A stretch of 22,174 bases of DNA from a virus, in the IMG/VR virus record IMGVR_UViG_3300025840_000289, positions 1-22,174 of that record. One strand, written 5' to 3'. The notes beneath the pieces are model-generated. The model had not been told where the DNA came from. It saw nothing but the letters and a program-made list of their open reading frames with translations, and searched no databases. Of the stretch, positions 14,775 to 21,854 are shown piece by piece. The stretch's first letter is position 1. The number at the start of each line of letters is the position of its first letter. The position numbers and the translations under genes were made by a program.

Positions 14775-15134
14775 ATGGCAGCACCTAATATTGTTTCAGT
14801 TGGTACGATCACAGGGAAAACGGCAGTCCAGGCAATCGGGACGAGTGCCACGGCAATCGTTACGAATTCAGCAGCATCTGGAAAAGTTTTCAAACTAAAC
14901 ACATTACTAATCAGTAATGTCGATGGATCTGCGAGTGCAAATGTGACGGTCGATCTGTACAGATCCAGTACGGCTTACCACATCATAAAATCTGCACCCG
15001 TCCCTGCAGGTTCAACTCTGGATATTTTAAGCACTACGAGTGTGTACTTGGAAGAAGGGGATGCCATTCGGCTAACTGCCAGTGCTGCTAGTGATCTGGA
15101 GGGGATCGCTAGTTACGAGGAGATTTCAGAATGA
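14775..15134 (+). CDS. Small beta-rich phage virion protein
   Basis: A 119-residue protein with MAAPNIVSVGTITGKTAV at the start, SGKVFKLNTLLISNVDGS, VTVDLYRSSTAYHI and YLEEGDAIRL near the end. This pattern is familiar from many cyanophage and marine podophage virion proteins, always encoded among fibre genes. It looks like a single beta-sandwich domain and might be a decoration or fibre-tip attachment protein. There is no clear Shine-Dalgarno; the ATG follows the fibre stop by three bases and the stop overlaps the next start by ATGA, suggesting it is co-translated with the fibre genes. No enzymatic motif. Confidence 0.75.
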   Translation: MAAPNIVSVGTITGKTAVQAIGTSATAIVTNSAASGKVFKLNTLLISNVDGSASANVTVDLYRSSTAYHIIKSAPVPAGSTLDILSTTSVYLEEGDAIRLTASAASDLEGIASYEEISE

Positions 15135-15964
15135 GTTACATTGGGGGAAATACCAATCCAGGTAATTATATCGGCAGTCATCCGGTTATAGGTATCGCCA
15201 GCAGCTTTCCGAGTTTCCGTAATCGGATTATCAATGGCAATCTAAGCAACCCAATCAACCAACGAGGTGCTGGATCAATAACTGCGTCAACAGGCTATAC
15301 TTATGATCGTTGGTACTACGATGGATCAACTTATTTGTATCAGGCCATTGAAGACAAAAACGTCAACAATGGGACGTATGTAATTAGTTGGGAAGGTTCT
15401 GGAATCAATGCTGCGTGGAAGGTTTCCACAGACACTACTGCTAATAACGGCCCAGATGCTACTTCTGGATTCACAAGCGTTTCCAATGGTGGAACATTTA
15501 CGGTGAATGAAGGCACAGAATACAGTAAGCATTTGTGGATAAGATTCGATGGAACACTAGCCAATCTAGATAAAGTAATGGTGGAAGAAGGCACAGTCGC
15601 AACTCCTTTTGAGCATCGGCCCATTGGGACAGAGTTGGCGTTGTGTAAACGTTATTACCAGAAATCATTCGCATTAACTCAGACTCCAGCACAAAACGAC
15701 TCAAATAATCATTTCAATTTTTCTCTCGCAGCAGATGGTGCTAGCAATGGCACTACATCGTATATTTTCCCCGTTGAGATGAGAGCAGCACCCACAATTA
15801 CTACATTTAATCCCTATGCTGCTAATAATAATTTTCGAAAACCAAATTCTTTAACAGATTACAGTGTTTCAGTGACTAGTACATCTAAGCATTTTTTGTT
15901 TTACAGTACAAGCAGTGGGACAGTCGCACTTAGTGGACATTTTACAGCAGCAGCGGAGTTATAG
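15131..15964 (+). CDS. Receptor-binding tail protein
   Basis: A 277-residue protein. Recognisable pieces are FRNRIINGNLSNPINQRG and YTYDRWYYDGS near residues 30-63, a common phage fibre/tailspike module with a jelly-roll carbohydrate-binding fold in relatives. VEEGTVATPFEHRPIGTELALCKRYYQKS follows near residues 150-178, a conserved linker in the same group of proteins. The C-terminal 100 residues (after KRYYQKS) are Ser/Thr/Asn-rich and would form the variable receptor contact. The DNA is somewhat AT-richer here than in the capsid genes, as is frequent for exchangeable host-range modules. It starts at an ATGA overlap. Host receptor unknown. Confidence 0.82.
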   Translation: MSYIGGNTNPGNYIGSHPVIGIASSFPSFRNRIINGNLSNPINQRGAGSITASTGYTYDRWYYDGSTYLYQAIEDKNVNNGTYVISWEGSGINAAWKVSTDTTANNGPDATSGFTSVSNGGTFTVNEGTEYSKHLWIRFDGTLANLDKVMVEEGTVATPFEHRPIGTELALCKRYYQKSFALTQTPAQNDSNNHFNFSLAADGASNGTTSYIFPVEMRAAPTITTFNPYAANNNFRKPNSLTDYSVSVTSTSKHFLFYSTSSGTVALSGHFTAAAEL

Positions 15965-16138
15965 ATGTATCAAAAAACTAGTAAAATTATGGGGATTGAA
16001 AATGCCGTGAAACGGTTAGAAGACAACGCCTTTATCCCATTCGACCCAGCAAACACAGACTACAAAGCATATTTGCAATGGTTAGCCGAAGGCAATGAAC
16101 CACTCCCTGCTGATGAACCAGAAGGAGAAACAGAATGA
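15965..16138 (+). CDS. Small fibre-associated protein, XkdW-like motif (57 aa)
   Basis: ATG 15965 follows the receptor-binding gene's TAG directly. The 57-residue product has IPFDPANTDYKAYLQWLAEGN-like content, with DPAN-xDY-x2-YL-x-WLAEGN-xP being a motif I know from small proteins or domains encoded right after fibre genes (XkdW-like, or the tail of fibre-assembly chaperones). The C terminus is acidic and Pro-rich (PADEPEGETE). It could be a chaperone or a subunit of the fibre. The stop overlaps the next gene as ATGA. Confidence 0.65.
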   Translation: MYQKTSKIMGIENAVKRLEDNAFIPFDPANTDYKAYLQWLAEGNEPLPADEPEGETE

Positions 16139-16407
16139 AACTAATACTTTTACTCCCACTCGCACTACTCGGATGTAGCGACTACCCAGCTTCTGAGGGA
16201 AACGATAGCGAAGCGAACCCGATTGAAATTCATATCAACATTGACACTCAAAACAATCTGACTGATCCAGCGGATAACGATTCAATGCAGGTTGATGTGG
16301 ATTCAAACAGTGACAGTGATTCTAGCAGTGACAGTGATTCTAGCAGTGAGGCAACCATTGATAACAGCACAGGTTTGATTTATTACGAATTTAAAATGAT
16401 CAACTGA
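16135..16407 (+). CDS. Small acidic lipoprotein with Ser-Asp repeats, likely lysis-associated
   Basis: A 90-residue protein with a short lipoprotein signal peptide, MKLILLLPLALLGC. The LLGC lipobox puts the lipidated Cys at residue 14. The mature part is extremely acidic and low in complexity, including a Ser/Asp run (SDSDSSSDSDSSSE, residues 59-72), and ends IYYEFKMIN. Its place at the head of a lysis cassette suggests an outer-membrane spanin component, or an exclusion lipoprotein that blocks superinfection. It has no Pro-rich mature part like lambda Rz1. The signal is seen in the sequence; the role is inferred. Confidence 0.6.
   Translation: MKLILLLPLALLGCSDYPASEGNDSEANPIEIHINIDTQNNLTDPADNDSMQVDVDSNSDSDSSSDSDSSSEATIDNSTGLIYYEFKMIN
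16309..16344 (+). repeat. Perfect 18-bp tandem duplication in lipoprotein gene
   Basis: AGTGACAGTGATTCTAGC occurs at 16309-16326 and again at 16327-16344, followed by the partial copy AGTGA. It encodes Ser-Asp-Ser-Asp-Ser-Ser. Perfect identity suggests recent slippage. Confidence 0.85.
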
Positions 16408-16416
16408 GACCCAGCA

Positions 16417-16704
16417 ATGCCAACAGAAGCAACGGGAATAGTATCGATAATCAATGAGGTCGGAGTAGTGACTGCTGCCCTTTGTTTTTCTGCATGGCTT
16501 GTGGTTTATCTCCTCAAGGGGTTTGAGCGAGAACGAACCCAGTGGTTGACGAAAGATGATCTAGCAGACCAAGAATTACGACTTTTAATGAAGGAGTCAA
16601 ATCAAGCTCTTACTGGGGTGTTGAAGGAAACAAACAGCACACTACTGGAAATGAAAATAGCAATCACCAAACTTGAGGAATCAATTAATAAAGGGACTCG
16701 GTGA
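16417..16704 (+). CDS. One-TM plus coiled-coil protein, candidate holin or inner-membrane spanin
   Basis: A 95-residue protein with one predicted transmembrane segment at about residues 14-35 (VGVVTAALCFSAWLVVYLL) and then a charged region. The C-terminal helix is heptad-like (LLMKESNQALTGVLKETNSTLLEMKIAITKLEESI), a strong coiled-coil candidate. This N-in-membrane, long periplasmic or cytoplasmic coiled-coil layout fits BhlA/class III-like holins, or an i-spanin that would pair with the lipoprotein just upstream. Location before the endolysin supports a lysis role. The next gene starts at a GTGA overlap. Confidence 0.6.
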   Translation: MPTEATGIVSIINEVGVVTAALCFSAWLVVYLLKGFERERTQWLTKDDLADQELRLLMKESNQALTGVLKETNSTLLEMKIAITKLEESINKGTR

Positions 16705-17006
16705 AACTCCTCCTCCCTCTGTTACTTCTCAGTACGACAGCAGTTGCTACAGAGTTGGAATACAAAACCCACTTCCTCTTCACCTGGTCTAGCAGTTGTG
16801 TGCAGAAAATCCTCCCAGATTACCAACGCCAGGGGATGCCGTATGCGTTTGCCGTTAGTATGGCAAGTCAGGGTTGTGGATGTGTCATTGATGAGTTTCG
16901 TAAACATCACACCCAAGACGAGGTGCTGGGGTTTAGTGATGATGAGAGGATGGAGAGATCCATGTACTACACACGAATCTGTGTAGGTGAAATTAAGGAG
17001 ATGTGA
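16701..17006 (+). CDS. Secreted small four-Cys protein in lysis cassette, unknown function
   Basis: A 101-residue protein that starts at GTG 16701 (GTGA overlap with the previous gene), preceded by AGGG. The N terminus MKLLLPLLLLSTTAVATE is a classical Sec signal peptide with an AVA cleavage site after residue 16. The mature 85 residues have exactly four cysteines (C33, C59, C61, C94), which could form two disulfides in the periplasm, and aromatic and charged surface patches. I do not recognise the family. Its place between the holin-like gene and the endolysin suggests work in the envelope during lysis or superinfection control. The stop overlaps the next start as TGATG. Confidence 0.6.
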   Translation: MKLLLPLLLLSTTAVATELEYKTHFLFTWSSSCVQKILPDYQRQGMPYAFAVSMASQGCGCVIDEFRKHHTQDEVLGFSDDERMERSMYYTRICVGEIKEM

Positions 17007-17398
17007 TGTCAGTCAGTGAATCCAAAAATTTCAGTCGTGATGAATTGAAATGTAGTTTTTCTGGGGAGTGCGAGATTGAGGAAGATGCGCTTAACAGACT
17101 GCAGGCACTGCGGGAGGAGTGGGGGAAACCCATTAAACTGTCCTCTGCATTTAGAAGTTCTTCCCATCCGCGCGAGAGATTAAAACCAAATGGGCCAGGA
17201 TACCATCACGGGAAAAACGGAAATGGTGGGCAGGCATTCGACTGTCTTATTGCTGGGGAAGATGTCGTCCCTTTCATTGCTCTAGCGATCAAGCATGGAT
17301 TCCGAGGGATTGGGGTCTGTCAGTCTCCTAAAACCGAATGGAATCAGAGGTTTATCCATATTGATACACGAGACAAATACGCTTGTTGGAGTTACTGA
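17006..17398 (+). CDS. Endolysin, peptidase M15-like
   Basis: A 130-residue protein. ATG 17006 (TGATG overlap) is chosen over the upstream in-frame GTG at 17003. The family pattern is LRALREEWGKPIKLSSAFRS at about residues 33-51 (here with QALREEWG), then HHGKNGNGGQAFD (about 66-78), in which the His and the Asp of AFD would be zinc ligands. RFIHIDTR near 115-122 supplies the third ligand His. These are the hallmarks of M15 D-Ala-D-Ala carboxypeptidase/L-Ala-D-Glu endopeptidases used as phage endolysins to cut peptidoglycan. There is no signal peptide, so it needs a holin. The C-terminal WSY ending is usual for the family. Confidence 0.85.
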   Translation: MSVSESKNFSRDELKCSFSGECEIEEDALNRLQALREEWGKPIKLSSAFRSSSHPRERLKPNGPGYHHGKNGNGGQAFDCLIAGEDVVPFIALAIKHGFRGIGVCQSPKTEWNQRFIHIDTRDKYACWSY

Positions 17399-17550
17399 TG
17401 GAATGGTTAGAAATGATTAACTCAGCAGTTGATTCCGGGGGAGTCGAGCTGATTCTGACTGCAGTCGGACTTCCTGCTGCAGCCGTCGGAGTGGGGATCT
17501 ATCGCAAGGTCAGGAAGACTAAAAAAATGAAGGAGCAGATCCTTGGCTAA
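17398..17550 (+). CDS. Small one-TM protein, holin-like (50 aa)
   Basis: ATG 17398 overlaps the endolysin stop (TGATG) and opens a 50-codon frame that ends at TAA 17548-17550. The product MEWLEMINSAVDSGG is followed by a hydrophobic segment (about residues 17-34, ELILTAVGLPAAAVGVGIY) and a strongly basic tail RKVRKTKKMKEQ. One TM with a basic cytoplasmic tail is holin-like, and it sits beside the endolysin. It also overlaps the start of the next gene by eight bases, and that gene's ribosome-binding site lies inside it. Confidence 0.6.
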   Translation: MEWLEMINSAVDSGGVELILTAVGLPAAAVGVGIYRKVRKTKKMKEQILG

Positions 17551-19339
17551 ACGATTAGTAGAGATTGCTCTCCCGCCAGGGTTTGTGGACGGGACCCCTC
17601 GCATGATCAAACAAAGATGGATCTCAGGGAACCATGTCCGTTTCCGAGATGGACGACTCCGACCTATCGGGGGATGGCAGGAGTTCCCCCTCTCACGACA
17701 TTCTGAGACTCTGGACTCTGCCTGCAGAGGCCACCACCAGTGGAGGAATAACCTGGGAGTTGGGTTGATGGCCTTTGGGACTGCAGGATCTGGCGCACCA
17801 AATTATGGAAAACTCTACGCTGCAGAGATCGGCAATCCTGCCACATTCACAGACTCGACTGCAGATACCACCGATGGCAGTGATCAGATTACTGTGGATG
17901 ACGGAACTGCCTATGAGATTGGAGATTTGATTTCCGGTGCCGGAATTCCTGCAGGGTCATCAATCACCGCAGTTTCCACCAACACGATCACGATCAGTGA
18001 GACCGCAACGGCAACTGCAACGAACATCACCGTCACGGTCACGCCAACCCTATCAAGACAACGTCTGTATGACATCACCCCCCCTGGATACCAGGCAACA
18101 GGAGATTCCGAGTTTCGGCCTGGGATGGGATACTGGTATTACGGTGAAGGGTATGAGTATGGTTCTGTGTTCAATGGTGCGGGATCTGCCTCTTATTCCC
18201 GACTGGCGCACTTTTCTATGGATAATTTTGGCGAAAACCTGATCGGGTGCCAAAGCGGAGACAAGGGCATCTTCTACTGGCAAGGAGATCCTGCGACTGC
18301 TGCAGAAGAGATCACCACAACTAACGGATACACGGAGAATGCTCCGACTGCTGTTGCGGTTTTGGTCACCCAGGAACGTCATGTTTTGGCACTGGGTTCC
18401 GCAGGCGATGCTCGGCAGATCAAATGGAGTTCGCAGGAAACTGTTGATGTCTGGACCCCCAGTGCCACTAACACGGCAGGAGATCTGATTCTGCAGACCA
18501 CGGGCTACATCGTCTGTGCAAAAAGGGTCGTCGGAAACGTGCTGGTCTGGACATCCGTTTCTGTCCATCAACTGAATTATTTGGGACCTCCATTGGTTTA
18601 TGGAGTCAACAAACTCGCAGATGGTGCAGGGGTCTTCTCTCCTTACGCAATACACTCCAGTTCAGAGATCACCTGCTGGCTTAATAAATCTGGATTCTGG
18701 GTTTTCGATGGATACGCTCGACCCCTTGAGTGTCCGATTCAAGATCGGGTCATGAGAACAGTCGATTGGTCCCAGGAAGGACTGATCTATTCAGGTGGGA
18801 ATAGCGAATTTGGAGAAGTCTGGTGGTGGTGCCCTTCTCGGTCTGGGACTTCAGGAAGATGCTCGTACTATGTAGTTTACAACTATCGTGATGGAGTCTG
18901 GTACGACTCACTGCCTGACTCTGGGATCACCAGAAACTGCTGGATGGATAAGAATATTCTTAACTCTCCCATTGGAATCGATCCTTCAAATAATACCATC
19001 TACACCCATGAGTCCACAGATCCTGATCAGACTACGACGGCAGAAGCCGAAACGGGTGCAATCGACATCATGGCCGGGGAACGGTACAGCAGAATCAGCA
19101 AGATTTTCAGTGATTCAGATCAGGATGAAGCAGGTTCCATAAATTTCAGATTCTTTACTGCTTCCTCCGGTGATGCTGCAGAAATCGAATCTAGTGATTA
19201 TCCTCTTGAGGCAGACGGAGAAATTGATGTCCGACTGCAGGGTCGTCAAGTACGGTACAAGGTCACAGGGGCACTGACTGCAGGAGACTGGACCGTAGGG
19301 AACACTCGATTTGAAACACACATTGGAGGTCGTCGATGA
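17543..19339 (+). CDS. P22 gp10-like packaged-DNA stabilisation/neck protein
   Basis: A 598-residue protein using a TTG start at 17543. AAGGAG (17530-17535) is seven bases upstream and supports this start. The N-terminal MAKRLVEIALPPGF and HVRFRDGRLRPIGGWQEF pattern (V-x-FR-x-GR--x-x-GGW) is typical of marine phage relatives of P22 gp10, which sits between adaptor and tail needle or knob and holds DNA in the head. Repeated short beta motifs such as GYWYYG, HVLALGSAGD, ARQIKWSSQ, VLVWTSVSVHQLNYLG, GFWVFDGYARPL and YVVYNYRDGVWY suggest a beta-propeller. Residues 104-169 (GSDQITVDDGTAYEIGDLIS and following) look like an inserted Thr/Ser-rich beta domain. The end overlaps the next gene by ATGA. 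Confidence 0.78.
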   Translation: MAKRLVEIALPPGFVDGTPRMIKQRWISGNHVRFRDGRLRPIGGWQEFPLSRHSETLDSACRGHHQWRNNLGVGLMAFGTAGSGAPNYGKLYAAEIGNPATFTDSTADTTDGSDQITVDDGTAYEIGDLISGAGIPAGSSITAVSTNTITISETATATATNITVTVTPTLSRQRLYDITPPGYQATGDSEFRPGMGYWYYGEGYEYGSVFNGAGSASYSRLAHFSMDNFGENLIGCQSGDKGIFYWQGDPATAAEEITTTNGYTENAPTAVAVLVTQERHVLALGSAGDARQIKWSSQETVDVWTPSATNTAGDLILQTTGYIVCAKRVVGNVLVWTSVSVHQLNYLGPPLVYGVNKLADGAGVFSPYAIHSSSEITCWLNKSGFWVFDGYARPLECPIQDRVMRTVDWSQEGLIYSGGNSEFGEVWWWCPSRSGTSGRCSYYVVYNYRDGVWYDSLPDSGITRNCWMDKNILNSPIGIDPSNNTIYTHESTDPDQTTTAEAETGAIDIMAGERYSRISKIFSDSDQDEAGSINFRFFTASSGDAAEIESSDYPLEADGEIDVRLQGRQVRYKVTGALTAGDWTVGNTRFETHIGGRR

Positions 19340-19548
19340 TTCTCCCAAATCCCCCAGGGACCTATTTGCAGGCGTATTTTGCCCCAGTGCTCCAGCAGAT
19401 TGCTCGGTTACTCACAACCAGTTACCAAAAAGGATCTGATGTTGAGCTGAACGCAGACCAAAGATTAATTATTGTTTCGCCCAACGGGACCCGTTACCAG
19501 GTCAAGACGGATAACTCAGGGAATCTCTCCACTTCAGTAGTGAGTTAG
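19336..19548 (+). CDS. Small virion-associated protein, unknown function
   Basis: A 70-residue protein. The ATG overlaps the previous stop (ATGA) and GGAGG (19326-19330) precedes it. It opens MILPNPPGTYLQAYFAPVLQQIAR and has a C-terminal strand LIIVSPNGTRYQVKTDNSGNL, a pattern (SPNGTRY-x-VKVDNSGNL) seen in small phage proteins between gp10-like and internal-protein genes. It is likely a structural accessory; the function is not known. Confidence 0.7.
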   Translation: MILPNPPGTYLQAYFAPVLQQIARLLTTSYQKGSDVELNADQRLIIVSPNGTRYQVKTDNSGNLSTSVVS

Positions 19549-19550
19549 CT

Positions 19551-21845
19551 ATGATTCGACAAGACGGAAACGGGAATCAAAATCGAACAGGAAGATCAAA
19601 AGAATATGCTCAGTATATTCCTGCCGCAATCGCAACATGGGACTATTTAACCAACCAAGGCGGTCCAAAACAGTCAGGAACCCAGACCTCAACGCAACAG
19701 AACCTGCCAGATTATGCTGTGCCCTTTGCACAGAACACATTGGACATGGGTAGGTATTTTACGAATAACCCCAACTATCGTCCGAGGACCTTAGATCAGG
19801 ATTATTCAGGAATCCGAGGGTTCAATCCTGACGGATCTGCAGTCAGTCAAGTTGGACAGTTTGGGTTGAATCCTAGTTATCAAGTAAGACCTCCAGGCCC
19901 AGTGGCACCTCCACCAGATCGTTTCAACATCCTGCCAGGCATTAAGTACACCCCAGAGAAACCTGCAATGGAGGTTTTTGGTAAGGGTCAACTTAGTTTT
20001 GATCAGTATCAACAGTATCAAGGGTTGTTAGATCAAGGGATGAGTGAGGACGAGGCATTTAGTCAGGCAGGTGGTACTCCGTTCCCTAAACGACAAGGAC
20101 CTCTAGGGTCGAATTTCGGAGAAGTCACCAGTAGTCGAGGAGGAGGTCGGGTTGCAAGGGCTGATCCATCAGGAAGTGCAGGAACCGAAGGCATGACTGA
20201 ATATGAAGCAGAAGGGGGATACACCGGACCAGGATGGGATTTAGATGGTGACGGCAAGGGATACTACTACGATGGGCCAGGTGCAAATGAGTCAAATAAT
20301 GGTGGGAGTTCTGACACACAGACTCAGACACAGGCGAACATCCAAACCCAAGGGATGTCTCCTGAAGAGATCCAGGCATTGATTGACCAGAACCTCCAAC
20401 AGTTTGATCAGAACACAATCACTCCAGATGAAATGCCAACTCCGTTTCAATCGTATGATCGGCAACGGTTTACTGCCCCAGGAGCAGATACTGTTAGAGC
20501 AGAGGGGATTCTTGCAGGTAGATATGGTCAAAGATTTGGACCTAACGGAACAGACCCCTTTGCTGCTGCGAATCAAGCAGTGGGGAATGCGGCAAACTAT
20601 ACTTCAGGATTTCAAGGGACGACTGGCGGAATCGGAGGTCAGGCCGGAAACTACCGTGGATCTTTAGCCACGGCACAGGACCCTGGCATCTTCCAATCCA
20701 AATCCTACACGACCCCAGGACTGCAGAACACCTTCAGCAACCCAAATGCAGGTCTGACCAATGTGAATGCAGGGATGAGGAACGTCAATGCTGGACTCCA
20801 GTCCTCTCAGTACGGGAATGCGAACCGAGGATTGCAGGGTCCAGTGAACTATGAGCGGGATCAGTCGTTTGAGCAGTCCATGCAGAGATTCATGGACCCC
20901 TACACTGATCGAGTAGTCAACCAGACTATGCGCGATCTGGATCGAGTCCGTCAAATGCAGAATTCTGGGATCTCAGGATCAGCAGCACGATCAGGAGCAT
21001 TTGGGGGGTCTCGCTCCCAACTCGCACTGACAGAAAATAATCGGAATGTGGCAGACCGAACAGCCGCAGCGGTGGGGCAGTTACGATCTCAAGGTTTCCA
21101 GAATGCAGCTCAACTGGCGCAACAGGAAGCGATGCAACGGTTAGGACTGACTGCCAGTGATGTTCAAAATGTGCGGGGACTGCAGTCCCAAGGAAACCTG
21201 CAAGGACAACGACTGAGTGCGGATGATCTCCAGAATGTCCGAGGTCTGACTTCTCAAGGTGCTTTGGCAGCACAGGGGTTACGATCCCAGGGGGCACTCA
21301 ATGCTCAGAATCTCGGAGCACAAGGGGCACTTGCCGCACTAAATGCCAATGCGGGATTGTATGGTCAAGCTCTCGGCTTAAATGCAGGGATGGACCGAAC
21401 AGCACTTCAGGCCAATGCTGGTCTGTTGTCGAACGCAATGAGTCTCGATGCAGCAGACCTGCGGGACCGACGAGCAACTGCTAGTGACGAGGCAAAATTC
21501 AGTGAATTAGCAAATCGAGCTGCAGGTGCCTTGAATCTACAAGGGGGCACAGCACTGGGCGATTTGGCACAGATGGGAACTGCAGACGAACGACAACGGA
21601 TTGCGGATCTGGTGGCTTCTGGTCAAGCAGGAGATGCCAGAAACCAGCAGGATCTCGACTTCATTTATAACGAGTTTATGCGAGAGCAGGGATACCCCCA
21701 GGAACTGATTAACCTCCGTAATTCTGCGATTTCTCCAGCAACCGGATCAGTTGTGACTACTAGTTCCCCACTGTATGGTCAAAACCCACTGTTGCAGGCT
21801 CTGGGAATCGGATTGTCAGGGTACAGTTTACTCAATGATGAATAG
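19551..21845 (+). CDS. Internal virion / DNA ejection protein with Ala-Gln-Gly repeats
   Basis: A 764-residue protein. The N-terminal half is Pro/Gly/Gln-rich and disordered-looking, with a segment MSPEEIQALIDQNLQQFDQ near residue 270. From about residue 400 there are Asn-Ala-Gly repeats (NAGLTNVNAGMRNVNAGLQ). A conserved block follows with MDPYTDRVVNQTMRDLDR and ISGSAARSGAFGGSRSQL, which I recognise from internal or ejection proteins of marine podovirus-like phages (pattern MDPYT-x3-VD-x-T ... GAFGGSR). It is followed by repeated LRSQG/LQSQG units and a long Ala-rich helix. The C terminus has the motif MREQGYPQELINLRNSAIS, also typical of the group. It would be packaged and ejected to help DNA cross the envelope. 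Confidence 0.75.
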   Translation: MIRQDGNGNQNRTGRSKEYAQYIPAAIATWDYLTNQGGPKQSGTQTSTQQNLPDYAVPFAQNTLDMGRYFTNNPNYRPRTLDQDYSGIRGFNPDGSAVSQVGQFGLNPSYQVRPPGPVAPPPDRFNILPGIKYTPEKPAMEVFGKGQLSFDQYQQYQGLLDQGMSEDEAFSQAGGTPFPKRQGPLGSNFGEVTSSRGGGRVARADPSGSAGTEGMTEYEAEGGYTGPGWDLDGDGKGYYYDGPGANESNNGGSSDTQTQTQANIQTQGMSPEEIQALIDQNLQQFDQNTITPDEMPTPFQSYDRQRFTAPGADTVRAEGILAGRYGQRFGPNGTDPFAAANQAVGNAANYTSGFQGTTGGIGGQAGNYRGSLATAQDPGIFQSKSYTTPGLQNTFSNPNAGLTNVNAGMRNVNAGLQSSQYGNANRGLQGPVNYERDQSFEQSMQRFMDPYTDRVVNQTMRDLDRVRQMQNSGISGSAARSGAFGGSRSQLALTENNRNVADRTAAAVGQLRSQGFQNAAQLAQQEAMQRLGLTASDVQNVRGLQSQGNLQGQRLSADDLQNVRGLTSQGALAAQGLRSQGALNAQNLGAQGALAALNANAGLYGQALGLNAGMDRTALQANAGLLSNAMSLDAADLRDRRATASDEAKFSELANRAAGALNLQGGTALGDLAQMGTADERQRIADLVASGQAGDARNQQDLDFIYNEFMREQGYPQELINLRNSAISPATGSVVTTSSPLYGQNPLLQALGIGLSGYSLLNDE

Positions 21846-21854
21846 GAGAGTCTG

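Noticed and set aside
18053-18655. 200-aa minus-strand ORF
   Set aside because: Shadow of the gp10-like gene in codon-biased DNA, with no ribosome site or motifs.
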